This document shows, one piece after another, positions 1-11,053 of a stretch of 64,000 nt of DNA. The translations under genes and the position numbers were made by a program. The stretch comes from Diospyros lotus (Eukaryota; Streptophyta; Magnoliopsida; Ericales; Ebenaceae): the NCBI RefSeq assembly GCF_014633365.1, contig NC_068349.1, positions 31,882,753 through 31,946,752 of the forward strand, read 5' to 3'. The notes beneath the pieces were generated by a model that made no database searches, was not told where the DNA came from, and worked only from the letters and a program-made list of their open reading frames with translations. Numbering within the stretch: the first letter of the stretch is position 1; each line of letters begins with the position of its first letter.

Positions 1-1314
1 TTCTTTCATGGCTTTTGTAAGAGCCACATATTCAACCGCAGTGGTTGATGAGGCCACTATATACTTGAGATTTGCCTTCCAGCTTATTAAATTCCCACCT
101 ATGGTAAAAGCATACCTAGTTAAGGATCTTCTTTTTGTCTAAATCCATTGCATAATATGAATCACAATAACCTTCTATGCAGCTATCATTCCCAGTGTTT
201 GAACTAAACACTAAACCTTTATCTAATGTCCCTTTAAGATATCGAAGTTTCCACTTAACAGATTTCAAATTTTCCTTAGATAGGTTACTCATAAACCTAC
301 TTACTAGGCTTACACCATATGCAATATCAGACCTAATGCCTATCATTGCATACATTAAACTTCCTACAGCATTGGAATATGGGACATTCTTCATGTACTC
401 CTCTTCTTCTTTAGGTAAATTACCTTTCACAACACTTAGCTTAAATTGAGGAGACATAGGAATAGACACTGGTTTACATTCTTGCATATCAAATAAATCC
501 ACCACTTTCTTTATGTAACCGGACTGATTCAAGGTTAGTATACCTTTCTCTCTATCCCTCTTAATATCTATTCCAAATATACGCTTTGCTGCAGCTAGAG
601 ATTTCATTTCAAATTCAGATCTAAGGGCTTGGGTCAGTTTACTTATTTCCTTTTTATCCTTACATGCTATGAGCATGTCATCCACATATATTAGGAGATA
701 TATATACAGCTTCCCCTTAAGTTGTTTAAAATAAACACAATGGTCAAAATTACATCTAGTGTAATTTTTCCTGAGCATAAACTCATCAAACCTTTTATAC
801 CATTGTTGAGGAGACTGCTTAAGGTCATATAATGACCTTTGTAGCAAACAAACCAGTTTTTTTTCCCTCTTTCTACAAAACCTGTAGGCTGATCCATATA
901 AATTCTTTCTTATAGGTTTCCATGCAGGAAAGCGGTCTTGAAATCTAGTTGTTCTAGCTCTAAATCATATAGGGATACTAGGGCCAAGACTAATCTTATG
1001 GAGGTGTTTATAACCACATGAGAGAACATTTCATGGTAATCTATGCCTTCCCTTTGGGAATACCCCTTAGCAACTACCCTTGCTTTAAATCTAAGTGGTT
1101 CTACTCCTGGTTTTCTCTTAAAAATCCACTTATAACCTATGTCCTTTTGGTCTTTAGGTATTTTTACAAGAGACCAAGTCCATCTCTTCTCTCATTACCT
1201 TTAATTAGTAAACTTTATCCTTATTTGTACAAGCATCTTGGTAACTTACTAGTTCTTCAAGCTTTATAGAATCTCCTATATTTATGGCATAGGCTATAAT
1301 ATATGCATGAACAT
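1..1314 (-). pseudogene. copia reverse transcriptase / RNase H fragment
   Basis: Translation on the minus strand gives the copia RT core. From about 1200 downward it reads WIFKRKPGVEPLRFKARVVA, then LEQLDFKTAFLHGNL, a stop, and YMDQPTGFVERGKK. A frameshift near 850 leads into SLYDLKQSPQQWYKRFDEFM and the catalytic YVDDM box (near 680). The region ends in the RNase H start near position 1 (KYIVASSTTAVEYVALTKAM). In the longest open stretch (847-116) the RNase H lead-in SCIEGYCDSYYAMD is followed by a stop. At least one nonsense codon and two frame breaks make it a pseudogene. The N-terminal RT junction is cut by the solo LTR at 1315. Confidence 0.9.
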
Positions 1315-3819
1315 TGTAACACCTTGCTTTTCCCAAACTTGCGTTAACCTGAGATTTCAGGAATATTTTTTTTTTCCAAAATACACTCAACCTAAATCAT
1401 TCCTAACAATCCTGTTCTATCTTCTCAGCATATCAAACTTAAAATGAATAAGTTAAGATAAGTAATCATCACAAATGCGGAAGCAAGATCGAAATCTCAA
1501 AATTATACATAACCCATTTCACTTTATTCATGATGTATAGAACCGTACCATTGTTTGACAAGACAAAAACAAAATACATTGAGACTCATCTCTCCACAAC
1601 AACTACTAAATACCTCAAACATAGACAAAATATATGCTAAAGATTACCAACGTAAACGATAGCTACATCTCGATAACCTCTTTTCCTTTAGCGCCGCTAC
1701 TTCCACCTAAAACGTTTGAATATTTTAGGGACATAATCCAAATTAGATGTAGAATCATCTAAGTGAGAGTTCAAAACATTTTCATGATTATATGCAAGAC
1801 CATGAAACAAACCAACCTATCCCGACATGTCCCAACTCAAGAGAATCCCACACAACGCTTAACCCATGCCCCTGAAAAAGTGCAATCTCTCTAAAGGTAA
1901 CACAACCACATTGACACATTGGCATAACACAACCCTACCTTAAGAGAGGCAACATCAACTCATCTCTCTGATATCTTGGGAATAATCGTTACCATTCTTG
2001 ACACAGAAGGGTCAACATCAATGCAGGAACTTGGCTCACCACAATCACATCAGAGATTACGTTCTTACTCAAAAGCATTCCGGAGACGCTACCCATGTCC
2101 AACACATATGTCAATGCCATAACCACAACATGCCTCATTTAAAACCAACATTTCCATGCACATAATTTAAAATACAAAATTCAATGCACATATAAATAAC
2201 CTCTTTGGATGAACCATCCACGTGAAAATAACCTATCACAAGTCAAATCATTTGTATAAAAAAAGTGTAGATTCGAGACACCCACAATAAATTAAGTTTT
2301 GGGTTGAACTACTCACCTCGAATGTATTCAGAATGTCTCGATTCTCATGCCAAAACTCAAACAACCACACTTTTACTCTATCTCGAGCCTCAACGATCCC
2401 TAGACATCATAGTTATTCAAAAAAGTATCAACATATATTTATTTCATAATTTCTCCTGATTTTTTTTCCCTATTTTTTCCTAAAAAATTTCAAAATAAAT
2501 ACATCCTCAAAGATTTTCCCAAATTTTTTTCTACCATAATTCATAAAATATTTTTCTAAAAATATTAAAAAAAATTCAAAAAAATACCTCACTACATGCG
2601 CTGGTTATCTTCTCAGGCGAGTCCCTCGCCGCCAGCGATCAAAATTCTTCCCCGACCACACCACCAGGTAGCCCTCTTCAAGTTGATCATCTTGACACTA
2701 CCCTTGGCCCTAAACAACCACCAAAAGCACCTCAATTTAACCAAAAATAGTCCGGCTCCGATACCAATTGCGACTTTTTGCCCAATGCTCGAAACACCCT
2801 TAAACCTTGATAAAACCTCACGAATTTTTTCAGAAATGATCCTCACTCGACCAAGAACAAAAGCCTCTTATCCAAGACCTCTGAATCACTCTCAAAAGAT
2901 AGCGATTTGAAGTTTAATTTCTGATGAAACCCTCGGCCATTCAACCCCTATTTATACCTGAAATCGAGCTAAGACGAGCCATGCTTCGTCAAATTAAAGC
3001 CTTAAATGCCTTGATATGGCCTTATCTCACTTCAAATCACTCTGATTTGTCTCGAACGAGCTTGCCCAATTTTTTGGCAACCTTTGGCCATACTGACATC
3101 AAATCACGGCCATACCCGGCCATTTCTTAGCCATGCTTGCTCCCAATCAAACCACCATGCTCTGGGGCCTACTTCTACCCCTTGAAATGAGCCCACTCGA
3201 TGCCAAAAATAGGTTGGTCGGCGATAACAGAAGCTTGGTTGGTGATGGCTATGGCATCTTTTCAAAACTTGCACTTTAACCCCATTTTTTCTTCTAATTT
3301 CCATTTTGACCCTTATTTGAAACCCCTGAGCTTTCCAACAATTCCACTAATCCCCATAAGTTCTAAACCCTTCATCTCACCCCCGAAGATTTAGAAAAAG
3401 TAGCATTTCGACCTCCCTAGTCTAAAATTAATAAATTACACTTAGGCCCGAATACACGTAAGATTGTGTTTCGACCTAAATTACTTTGTTTCTTCCCGAA
3501 ACCACTTAAGGGTTGCTCATTATGCTAAATATGAATCTACTCATGGTCCCGTTGACTTCCCAGAAGTTCGTTATGATCATTCAGTTTCTCAGCCTGAATC
3601 ATAGTTATACCGAAAATCATTTCTAATCTAATTTATTTTGGCATCAAAAATCTTGCCTCGAGATACTTGTCGATGTCATACCCTTATCTTTAGACATCTA
3701 AGCTCCAGGGTACTCCCTGCAGTTGATTCGATAACTTATTTTTACTATCACGCCAATTTTTGGTATTTTAAACTCACTTAATTTACGTGACAACCTCATG
3801 TCAATTATAGGGTATTACA
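1315..3819. mobile_element. solo LTR, probably Ty3/gypsy, inserted in the copia element
   Basis: The block begins TGTAACACC and ends GGTATTACA, an inverted terminal pair typical of plant gypsy (chromovirus) LTRs. Its 2505 bp interrupt the copia pol between the integrase C-terminal region (to the right) and the RT (to the left). Flanking pentamers are AACAT at 1310-1314 and AGCAT at 3820-3824, a target duplication with one mismatch. No coding domain lies inside. Proline-rich open frames near 2600-3400 show no family motifs and occur on both strands, so I treat them as chance. The lineage is inferred from the termini only. Confidence 0.75.
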
Positions 3820-3824
3820 AGCAT

Positions 3825-5400
3825 ACCTTCTAGGAGGTTTTATCTCTCTCCTAATCCTATCCCTAGATAGAGATAATCACTCAAATCAGAGTGATATTCA
3901 GTTCTAGATTCAAATTCAATAACCTCAAGAATGTTATTGTCTAATTCAGACTCAATAATCTCTGGGCTACTAGAGGGCTATGAACTTTCATCTTTTGAAT
4001 CTTCTACATGATCCTTAGAGGTATCATTTTTCACCTCAAACTGAAAACTATCAGTTTGATTTTTCTTACCATTTTTCACCTGGCTTGGGACATAGTATTC
4101 TGATTCCTTGAATACTATGTCCCTACTGATGACAACCTTTTTCTCATCTATCAACCACAATTTGTAGCATTTAACCCCTAAGGATACCCTAAAAATATAG
4201 CTTTTGTTGCTCTAGAGTCTAATTTGCCTTCTTTCTTATGCATATACCCTATACACCTAAAGGGTTTCATGTGATCTAAGATAGGCAACTTTCCAATCCA
4301 CAGATTTTTTGGAGTCTTAAAGTTAATGGTTGATGAGGGAAATCTATTTATTTGATAACAAGTAATAGACACTACTTTAACCCAAAATTTCTTAAGGAGT
4401 TTAGAGTCTTTTAATAAATATCTAACTTTGTTCAGGATAGTCCTATTCATTCTTTCAGCAATTCCATTTTGTTGTGAGGTTTCACTACATGTCCTATGCC
4501 TTGCAATTCCTACTTGTTTGCAATAATTTGTAAATTCATGATTACAGAATTCCAGACCATTATCTGTTCTTAAGGTTTTAATCCTTTTCCTAGATTGGTG
4601 TTCTACAAGAGTCTTCTACTCCTTAAATTTTTCAAAAGCCTCACTTTTATGCTTAAGAAAATAAACCCATACTTTCCTAGAATAGTCATCTATGTAGAAA
4701 ATGAAGTATTAGGCTCCTGATAAAGAATATGGAAATTGGGGAGAGCCCCAAAGATCAAAGTAGACATATTCTAGGATACTCCTACTCCTATAAGCTGATG
4801 GTGTAAATTGTAACCTATGAGATTTGCCATAACGCATTTCTCATAGAAATCTAAGTTATTTATTTTCTTAGGATCTAGAATACCCTACTTAACTTTTGTA
4901 AACCTTTCATACCTATATGGCCTAGCCTTTTATGCGATACTTCAGTGTCATCATCCATAGCAGTTTAGACAACTACATTCCCATAATGGTCTCTCCTTGT
5001 AGGACATATAATCCTTGCTTTAGAATACCTTTTAGGACTACCATTGACCCTTTAATGACCTTAAGAATTTCCTTCTCAAACTTATAAGACCCACCACTAG
5101 AGTCTAACATACCTAAGGAGATTAAATTCCTTCTTAGGTTAGGTACTAACTTGACATTGTCTAGGGTTTTAAATTTTCCATCCCACATTTTAAACTAACT
5201 AATCCTATTTTAGTTATGTTGCAAGATTGATTATTACCCATTAAGACTTTATCTCCATCAATGTTCTTAAACTTGAACAACTAGCCCTTCTTGGTGTCAT
5301 ATGAAATGTACACCCTAAATCTAAAATCCACTCATCTCAAGAAGCATGTTCTGAGAGTATTAGGCCCTCACCATTCTCATAACCATCAAATAGGTTAGCT
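3825..5400 (-). pseudogene. copia integrase and pre-integrase region
   Basis: Minus-strand pieces match successive copia parts. KFKTLDNVKLVPNLRRNLIS (near 5160) is the pre-integrase segment downstream of the protease. MNRTILNKVRYLLK (near 4440) through CIGYMHKKEGKLDSRATKAI (near 4220) is the integrase core, followed by VVISRDIVFKESEYYVPS (near 4120). The last recognisable residues, PPRRYA, abut the solo LTR at 3819. Internal stops separate the pieces, for example at about 4160-4178 and 4450-4973. No intact integrase can be made. Confidence 0.85.
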
Positions 5401-5454
5401 ATATCTTCTTTTCCTTTATTGTTTTCTAGGTCTTTCTTTCTTTTACGATGTTGT

Positions 5455-6204
5455 TTCTTTAAATGACATTTATTTTTGCAATACCAGCAAGTCATTGTTC
5501 TTGAGAACCCCTCTACTTGTTCCTCTATGTTTTGACTGACTCCTAGTTACACTTCTTCCTCTAGGTTTTGATTTCTTTTCTGGTTTTTCCTTTACATTTA
5601 GACCTTCTACATTGCTTACTTTCTTTTCCATTTTAAGTTCAAGATCTCTAGATATAAGTGCGGATAATACATCCTCTAAAGACAATGAGGTTCTACCATA
5701 TTTAATTGCAGTTTTTAAATCCCTATGAGCTTCTGGCAGAGAATTTAAGAGAATTATGGCTTGATTCTAATTTGATATTTTCTCATTAATATTACCCAAA
5801 CCTATAGTGATAACATTAAAGTCATCTAGGTTTTCTTCTAAAGATTTAGAGGAATCCATTTTAAAACCATACAATTTTTCTTTCAAATAAATTTTATTAG
5901 TCAAGGTCTTAGTCATGTAAAGAGATTCTAGTTTAGTCCATACCTTCGCAACCGTATCCTCCTCATTTACCTGTCTAAAGACATTGTCATCCAGGTTAAG
6001 GATGAGAAGGCTATGAGCCAACTCATCTATTTCTTGGCTTTCCTAGGAGGTTTTGGCTTCTTTCTTATCCTTTTCATCTTTTGGTTCAACGATCAGTGCC
6101 TTTGAGCATTGGTGTTGAACCAAGATTGTCTTTATTTTCTTCTGCCACATTCTGAAAACACCGTGGCCGTCAAATTTCTCGACTTCTAGTTTCAAAGGAG
6201 CCAT
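5455..6204 (-). pseudogene. copia gag remnant
   Basis: The ATG at 6204 opens a copia gag (MAPLKLEVEKFDGHGVFRMW), but a TAG after EAKKT-like residues (near 6040) breaks it. The frame resumes as ELAHSLLILNLDDNVFRQVN and KLESLYMTKTLTNKIYLKEK (6021-5767), the usual UBN2/gag-2 core. A later piece (5685-5470) is lysine- and arginine-rich, as expected just before the zinc knuckle. Two or more stops are present. Confidence 0.85.
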
Positions 6205-6434
6205 ATCTAAATGATCCTACGGATCTTTGTAAGGAAATACAAAAAGAAAAAGGCAACAAAAAAGGAAACCCTAACAGGTCAAAATAGACTATCAATGAAA
6301 ATCGCGCAAACAGAGAGTTAGTTAGGGCACAAAGGATATTATTCTTACCGAGAGTGATTTCAAGATCGACTTACGATCTTCATTGTGTTTGGCATGATAT
6401 TGGTTTTTGGAGGCTACTTGGCTCGACTTATAAT

Positions 6435-6447
6435 GGCTCTGATACCA
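6435..6447 (-). promoter_or_regulatory. primer binding site (initiator-Met tRNA)
   Basis: The minus strand reads TGGTATCAGAGCC, the standard plant copia primer site complementary to the 3' end of initiator methionine tRNA. It lies two bases inside the inner end of the LTR at 6450, which fixes both the LTR border and the element's orientation. Confidence 0.93.
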
Positions 6448-6449
6448 CT

Positions 6450-7078
6450 TGTTAATCTTGCAATCGATACAACTAACCAAAATAAAACCAAGAACCAAGC
6501 TGAGAAATCGAATAGGAAATAATCCAATCACACCAAGAACACAACACAAAACAGAACACATGATATATGTATTTAGATCCGTAAATGGATCCTAATCATG
6601 ACAGGGGTTTTCATCCCTAGTCAATCCCTATATCAAAAAAAGTACAACGCGATTACATTGAATTAACAAAGAACATAACCTCTTATAGTATTGCATTAAG
6701 AAAATAGAATACAAACCGAGTACAAACTGCATCAAACCGTGCAAACACAATACTCACAACTACCTCTTGATATTACCACCCACGATGAAGCAATTTGAAC
6801 CAGAGATAAAGTAATACACTAAAAGTTCTTATCGATTGGAGGATTCACGGATTATGTCACCTCTCTCTTAGCCGATTAGGGTTTCTTGATTGTGAAAGTG
6901 AAAAGTGACGATTAAGATTTGATAGCAGCCTTATATATTGAGACTAATGAATGTAAGCCAAACGATCATCGTTTAAAAGAAATCAATGGCTGATATAAGA
7001 CACGGTTAAATAACACAGTAATGCAAATGAAATTAAGGTCAAATGACATACACATGAAATGAAAATCAAATGTAAACA
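6450..7078 (-). repeat. 5' LTR of the copia element
   Basis: In element sense the LTR starts TGTTTACA at 7078 and ends GATTAACA at 6450, giving TG...CA ends and a short inverted repeat (TGTT/AACA). A TATA-like TATATAAGG lies near 6935 in the sense direction. The length is 629 bp. The outer border is inferred from the terminal inverted repeat alone, because the partner LTR and the second target duplication are outside the window. Confidence 0.7.
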
Positions 7079-7859
7079 TTTATCATGTAATTTTGAATCA
7101 CTTATCACAACAAAATGGATATTAGCGAGAGTAATGGTTCGTTTACATTCTTAGGTAATGTTTGTTAACTAAGATATAGACCAAAAAAAAGTGAGATATG
7201 AAAAATATTTCAGACAAAAAGTATTTTCTATTATATTTGTTAAATTTATCTAGCGACCAATGGAAAAGAAGTCACGTCACTTATTTTTTGGATTTTTCAT
7301 GAAAAATGCATATTTCTTTTTTAAAATTTTTCTAAAGAAAATTCACATGAGACTGATAATCCCTATAATAGTTGTCATTAATCTTCTATTTCGATCAATA
7401 TCAACTCGGGCACCTATCTATTAAGAAATTTTGAATGTGAAATCTTTTTCTTTGAAAAGTACCGATTAACTTGCACTAATCTTGTTTTATTTTTAAAAAC
7501 TACCAAAAACATAAAGCTTGCACCTCACGTTCACCCTTTACTTGGCCAAAGAAGTGGTCAAAATTGTAACCTAAGGTTTATCCATTTGGATATGGTGGCG
7601 GCCTCGCAATTAGTTGTGTGCTTTGATTTTGATTATGATTTTGATTTGGAAGCATGTTTTCCGATTGACTTTGGGAGTGGCTGACTTCTACCACTACAAT
7701 CACAAATTAAAAAGAGAATAATCTTACTATTGCCAAGTTGTGAAGTGACCCAAAAAAGAATTAAAAGACCCCAATTTTGGGGCACTTACAAGAGTGTTTA
7801 ACTATAACTTATGAAATTACAAGTGATAATAGTTCAATAATAATAATAACAATGTAGAC

Positions 7860-8090
7860 AGACTTGAGAGTGAAAGAAGGGGCACTTAGTCCATGGAAGC
7901 AGCCAGAAGGGTGGACCCCTATCCCTGATTGCAGCAACCCTGTGGTCGCTTTCCCCTCAAGCAAAGCTTTTTGGCTTCCTCCTATATATATATATATATA
8001 CAATCTTCCTTTGAATGCTTTCAAGATAAGATCATCTTCCCATTCTCCATTCCCTTCGTGTTTCCTTTCTTCAGAATAAAGGAAAGGCCC
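7860..8090. repeat. conserved block with weak hairpin potential, copy A
   Basis: A GC-richer island inside the AT-rich unit, kept in all three units (also near 12028-12260 and 16196-16440). GGAAGC at 7895 can pair with GCTTCC at 7974-7979, enclosing partly paired inner segments, then an (AT)n run and an AATAAAGGAAAGG-type tail. A short open frame (7864-8079) has a longer but frame-altered counterpart in B (12031-12255). I do not recognise a protein or microRNA family. Confidence 0.4.
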
Positions 8091-9762
8091 CCTAAAATGT
8101 ACCGCCTTTCAATTCCAACCCAAAAGTGAAAAGTTTCACCTATGGGGTCTTTTTAAAGTATAGTGATTAATTTGATTCTGATTTTTAAATATATTAGTTT
8201 AGATTACACAGAGAAATTAATCTAAATATCAAGGAAGTAACTTAAAAGTTCAATTTCAAACTTTATAAATATATATATATATACATATTAATTTATAGTG
8301 ATGTTATCTGTCACACACCTCTTGACCAGTAATCTACAACCCACCTTGAGTGATGGGAAAACATTATTATAGCAATTGTTTTAATAATAATAATAATAGT
8401 TTATGTAAGTAAGATTTTAGTGGGTCCAAGCATTTAGCACACTTTGCTTCTGTTCTGGGTATTGATTATTAACCTTTCTCTTCATTTTCCTTAAGAAAAT
8501 GTGGGCATATTCTTGTCTGCATCCTCCATATTCCAAGCTTTCTATTTTGCCATTGTATTGTAGCAACACTCTCTCTTATCTCAAGAATTCTAAGTACAAG
8601 ATGCCCCCTAATCAGCTCCATGTCCATTCATAAATCCTCCAAAGACAACAACATATCTCTTTGAAAATGAAGTCTCAATAGTGAGTGAACACGATATATA
8701 TATATATATATATGCACATACATTTTCAAATAAAATAATGGTTCATGGATACTCAAAGTAATAATTAAAAGTGTGAATGTAAATTAACCATGTGTAATCG
8801 GGTCCTGTTCAGATTTGATTCGTTTATATTTTATGATATTGACACTCAATTTGTTTATGAGTCAAAGTATCTAACTTTATAAAAATTATCCGAGCAATGT
8901 TTATCAACATATTACAGTACTTGAGTTTGACTTGTTTAACTTAAATGAGTTCATGAGGATGTTAACGAGCTTGTTTACAAATAAGAAATGAATTTATTAA
9001 TGAGCTTATTTGTGAATAAAAAATAAATTTATTTATAAGGAAATAATAATCATAAATAATAAATTAACTTATTTATAGATAGATAAATATTTTGAACGAG
9101 TTTTTATTAGGGAACAAATCAAGCGATAAAAAAAACTTAAAACAAAATCATACATTCACAAGATTGAATTTACGTGGTTCGATAAAAAATACCTACATTT
9201 ACGACTACACTAAGTATTTTTTCACTATTTAAAAATGTTAATATTATAGAAATTATATCTACATATTTATATATGAAGACTAGGATATAAATAAAACTCA
9301 TAGTTCGAGCCTGCTTAGGATTAGAATTTAGGATCTACCACCAAGCCCCCACAAGGGGTGCTACTCCCTTGACCCCTGCTTGCTAATTGGGTAGTGAGAT
9401 CTCGTATCAATTCTACATAAGCGTCATAAATCACATCAAATTTTATATCTCTAACAATTTTAATTGAATTGTTAATGACTTTATTTATAAATAATAAATA
9501 AAATTGTTCATCAAATTCAATCAATTTGACCAAATTCATGTTCCAAACTTTGTTTAATGGATTAATAAATAAATATGATGGAACTCGTTTACAAGTTGTT
9601 TAGGGTTGGTTTGAGGGGAATGTCAATTTCTAGTTTTTGTTTTTAGTTTTGTATGTTTATTGTTTATTTTTATTAAAAGATAAAATTTATTGTTTAGTGT
9701 AAAAAGATATCAGTTTGAAAGTGAATAGTGAGTTAAATAATAAGTAATAATTGAATATTAAT

Positions 9763-10030
9763 TTTTTTTTTTTTTTGTAACATGAAAATTGAAGGGTCCT
9801 TATACGCAACAAGTTTTGGCTTGAACTATCACACCTTCTCTATAAATCATGGTCCGCCCACTCTAGCTAATGGGTAGAATGAGTAAGTCCGGGTTGAAAC
9901 TTGAGCCCTAGCCTCTCGGATAGACATAGATGATATATTGTCTACACAGATCTAGACTTGAACCCATAATCTTAAGGCACCCAACCTCTCGAATGTGTGT
10001 GGAGTATCGTCTATGCTACCCCGAGGGGTT
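9763..10030 (-). mobile_element. tRNA-derived SINE
   Basis: Read on the minus strand, the element starts with a tRNA-like head: an A-box-like GGTAGCATAGACG (10020-10008) and a B-box GGGTTCAAGTCT (9964-9953). It ends in a poly(A) tail, seen as T14 at 9763-9776. It is flanked by 14 bp direct repeats, AATTGAATATTAAT (9749-9762) and AATTGAATGTTAAT (10031-10044), one mismatch. Internal Pol III promoter, A tail and long target duplication together define a plant SINE. Confidence 0.85.
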
Positions 10031-10244
10031 AATTGAATGTTAATTTATAGGTGAAGAGTAGAGATGTCAAACGAGTCATGTTGCATATAACTACTTTGAC
10101 CTGACACAATCTTAAGGCACCCAACCTCCCGAACGTGTGCGGAGCATCGTCTGTGCTACCCCGAGGGATTAATTGAATGTTAATTTATAGGTAAAGAGTA
10201 GAGATGTCAAACAGGTCAAGTTGCATATAACTACTTTGACCTGA
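9965..10244. repeat. 140 bp tandem duplication
   Basis: Two adjacent copies offset by exactly 140 bp: CTTAAGGCACCCAACCTC recurs at 9971 and 10111, and TTGCATATAACTACTTTGAC at 10081 and 10221. The repeat contains the SINE head and its right flank. Units B and C do not have it, so it arose in unit A after the array formed. Confidence 0.9.
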
Positions 10245-10677
10245 TCACCGGAAATAATAATTTTGTGAGATTTACAATATTAATTTTGATATCAACTATC
10301 TTAGAAGTTAGAACACAAAGCGTTTATAATCATTTTGTGGTCATTATATGGCTAAAAAATTAAATTGATTCAAATAAAAGTTATTTTAAAATTATAAAAT
10401 TTTTCGTAAGAGTTTAAAAATAATAAAATAAAATAAGTTTGCAATCAAGGCACACGGGTTGTTGGATTGGCTTTTGACCTATGAAGTTGCAAGTTGGTTC
10501 AAACCGAGCTAAGTCAGTATAATTGATATCTCTAGTTAATAGCAAATCAATGACAATAGTTAAGTATCAATATGAGTGAAACATTGAATGAAATTGAAAA
10601 GTGCTAAAAACTCAAAACGAAAATGAAAGCGCTATCAAATGGACATTAACGAGAGCATTGGTTCGTTTAGATTTTTA

Positions 10678-11053
10678 AGTAGTGTTTGTTAATTAAAATA
10701 TAAATTAAAAAAAAAGTAAGATATGAAAAATATTTCAAACAAAAAATACTTTCAATTGTATTTGTTAAATTTATCTAGCAACTCTTGGAAAAGAAGTCAC
10801 GTGACTTCTTATTTGAAATTCTTGAAATAAATTTATTTCTTCTCCCTCCAAATAAATTTATCTTGAACTTTATAGATAAGAAGAAAAAAAACATATATAT
10901 TTTCCAATACATTCTAAAAAATTTAACAAACAGTTTGATGAAAATTTTAAAATATTTCTTACTCTTATTTTGACCATTCTATATTTTAGTTCAGAAAGTA
11001 TCTCAATCTTATTTTGATATAATTTTATTTTACTCATTTTAACAAACGTTAGT
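10678..11053. mobile_element. PIF/Harbinger-like MITE, unit B copy
   Basis: The left end reads AGTAGTGTTTGTTAA and the right end TTAACAAACGTTAG, inverted copies of each other. The element is AT-rich with no coding capacity. Its exact outer border is less clear than that of the unit C copy because the right flank differs (TAATAAAT). A 5' part of the same element is at 7154-7283 in unit A, so insertion predates the tandem duplication. Confidence 0.75.

Larger units (their letters stand above)
1..7078 (-). mobile_element. Ty1/copia LTR retrotransposon, decayed, 3' end outside window
   Basis: The element reads right to left: LTR (6450-7078), primer site (6435-6447), gag (about 6204 down to 5470), pre-integrase and integrase regions (about 5400 down to 3825), reverse transcriptase and the start of RNase H (1314 to 1). 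This is copia order, with integrase before RT. The gag start, APLKLEVEKFDGHGVFRMWQ, resembles the Tork lineage, which is a tentative placement. Every domain carries stops or frameshifts, so the element cannot make its own proteins. It is split at 1315-3819 by a foreign solo LTR. The left LTR would lie beyond position 1. Confidence 0.9.
7112..10635. repeat. tandem unit A of a three-copy array
   Basis: This is the first of three head-to-tail copies. It shares long, about 90 percent identical stretches with 10636-14827. Unit A lacks about 650 bp present in B and C: homology jumps from about 7283 to the position matching 11460 in B. It alone carries a 140 bp internal tandem duplication (9965-10244). 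It holds the truncated left end of a MITE (from 7154), a conserved block at 7860-8090, and a SINE (9763-10030). I see no protein-coding gene. The left edge falls 34 bp beyond the copia LTR. Confidence 0.88.

Noticed and set aside
2596..3394. Several proline-rich open frames on both strands
   Set aside because: They lie inside a solo LTR, overlap each other on both strands and show no domain or family motif.
7895..7979. MicroRNA precursor in the conserved tandem block
   Set aside because: Only the outer arms pair well, the interior has large loops, and I recognise no known mature plant microRNA.
7864..8079. Short protein conserved between tandem units
   Set aside because: Small indels shift the frame between units and the third copy is open only in part; DNA-level identity explains the similarity.
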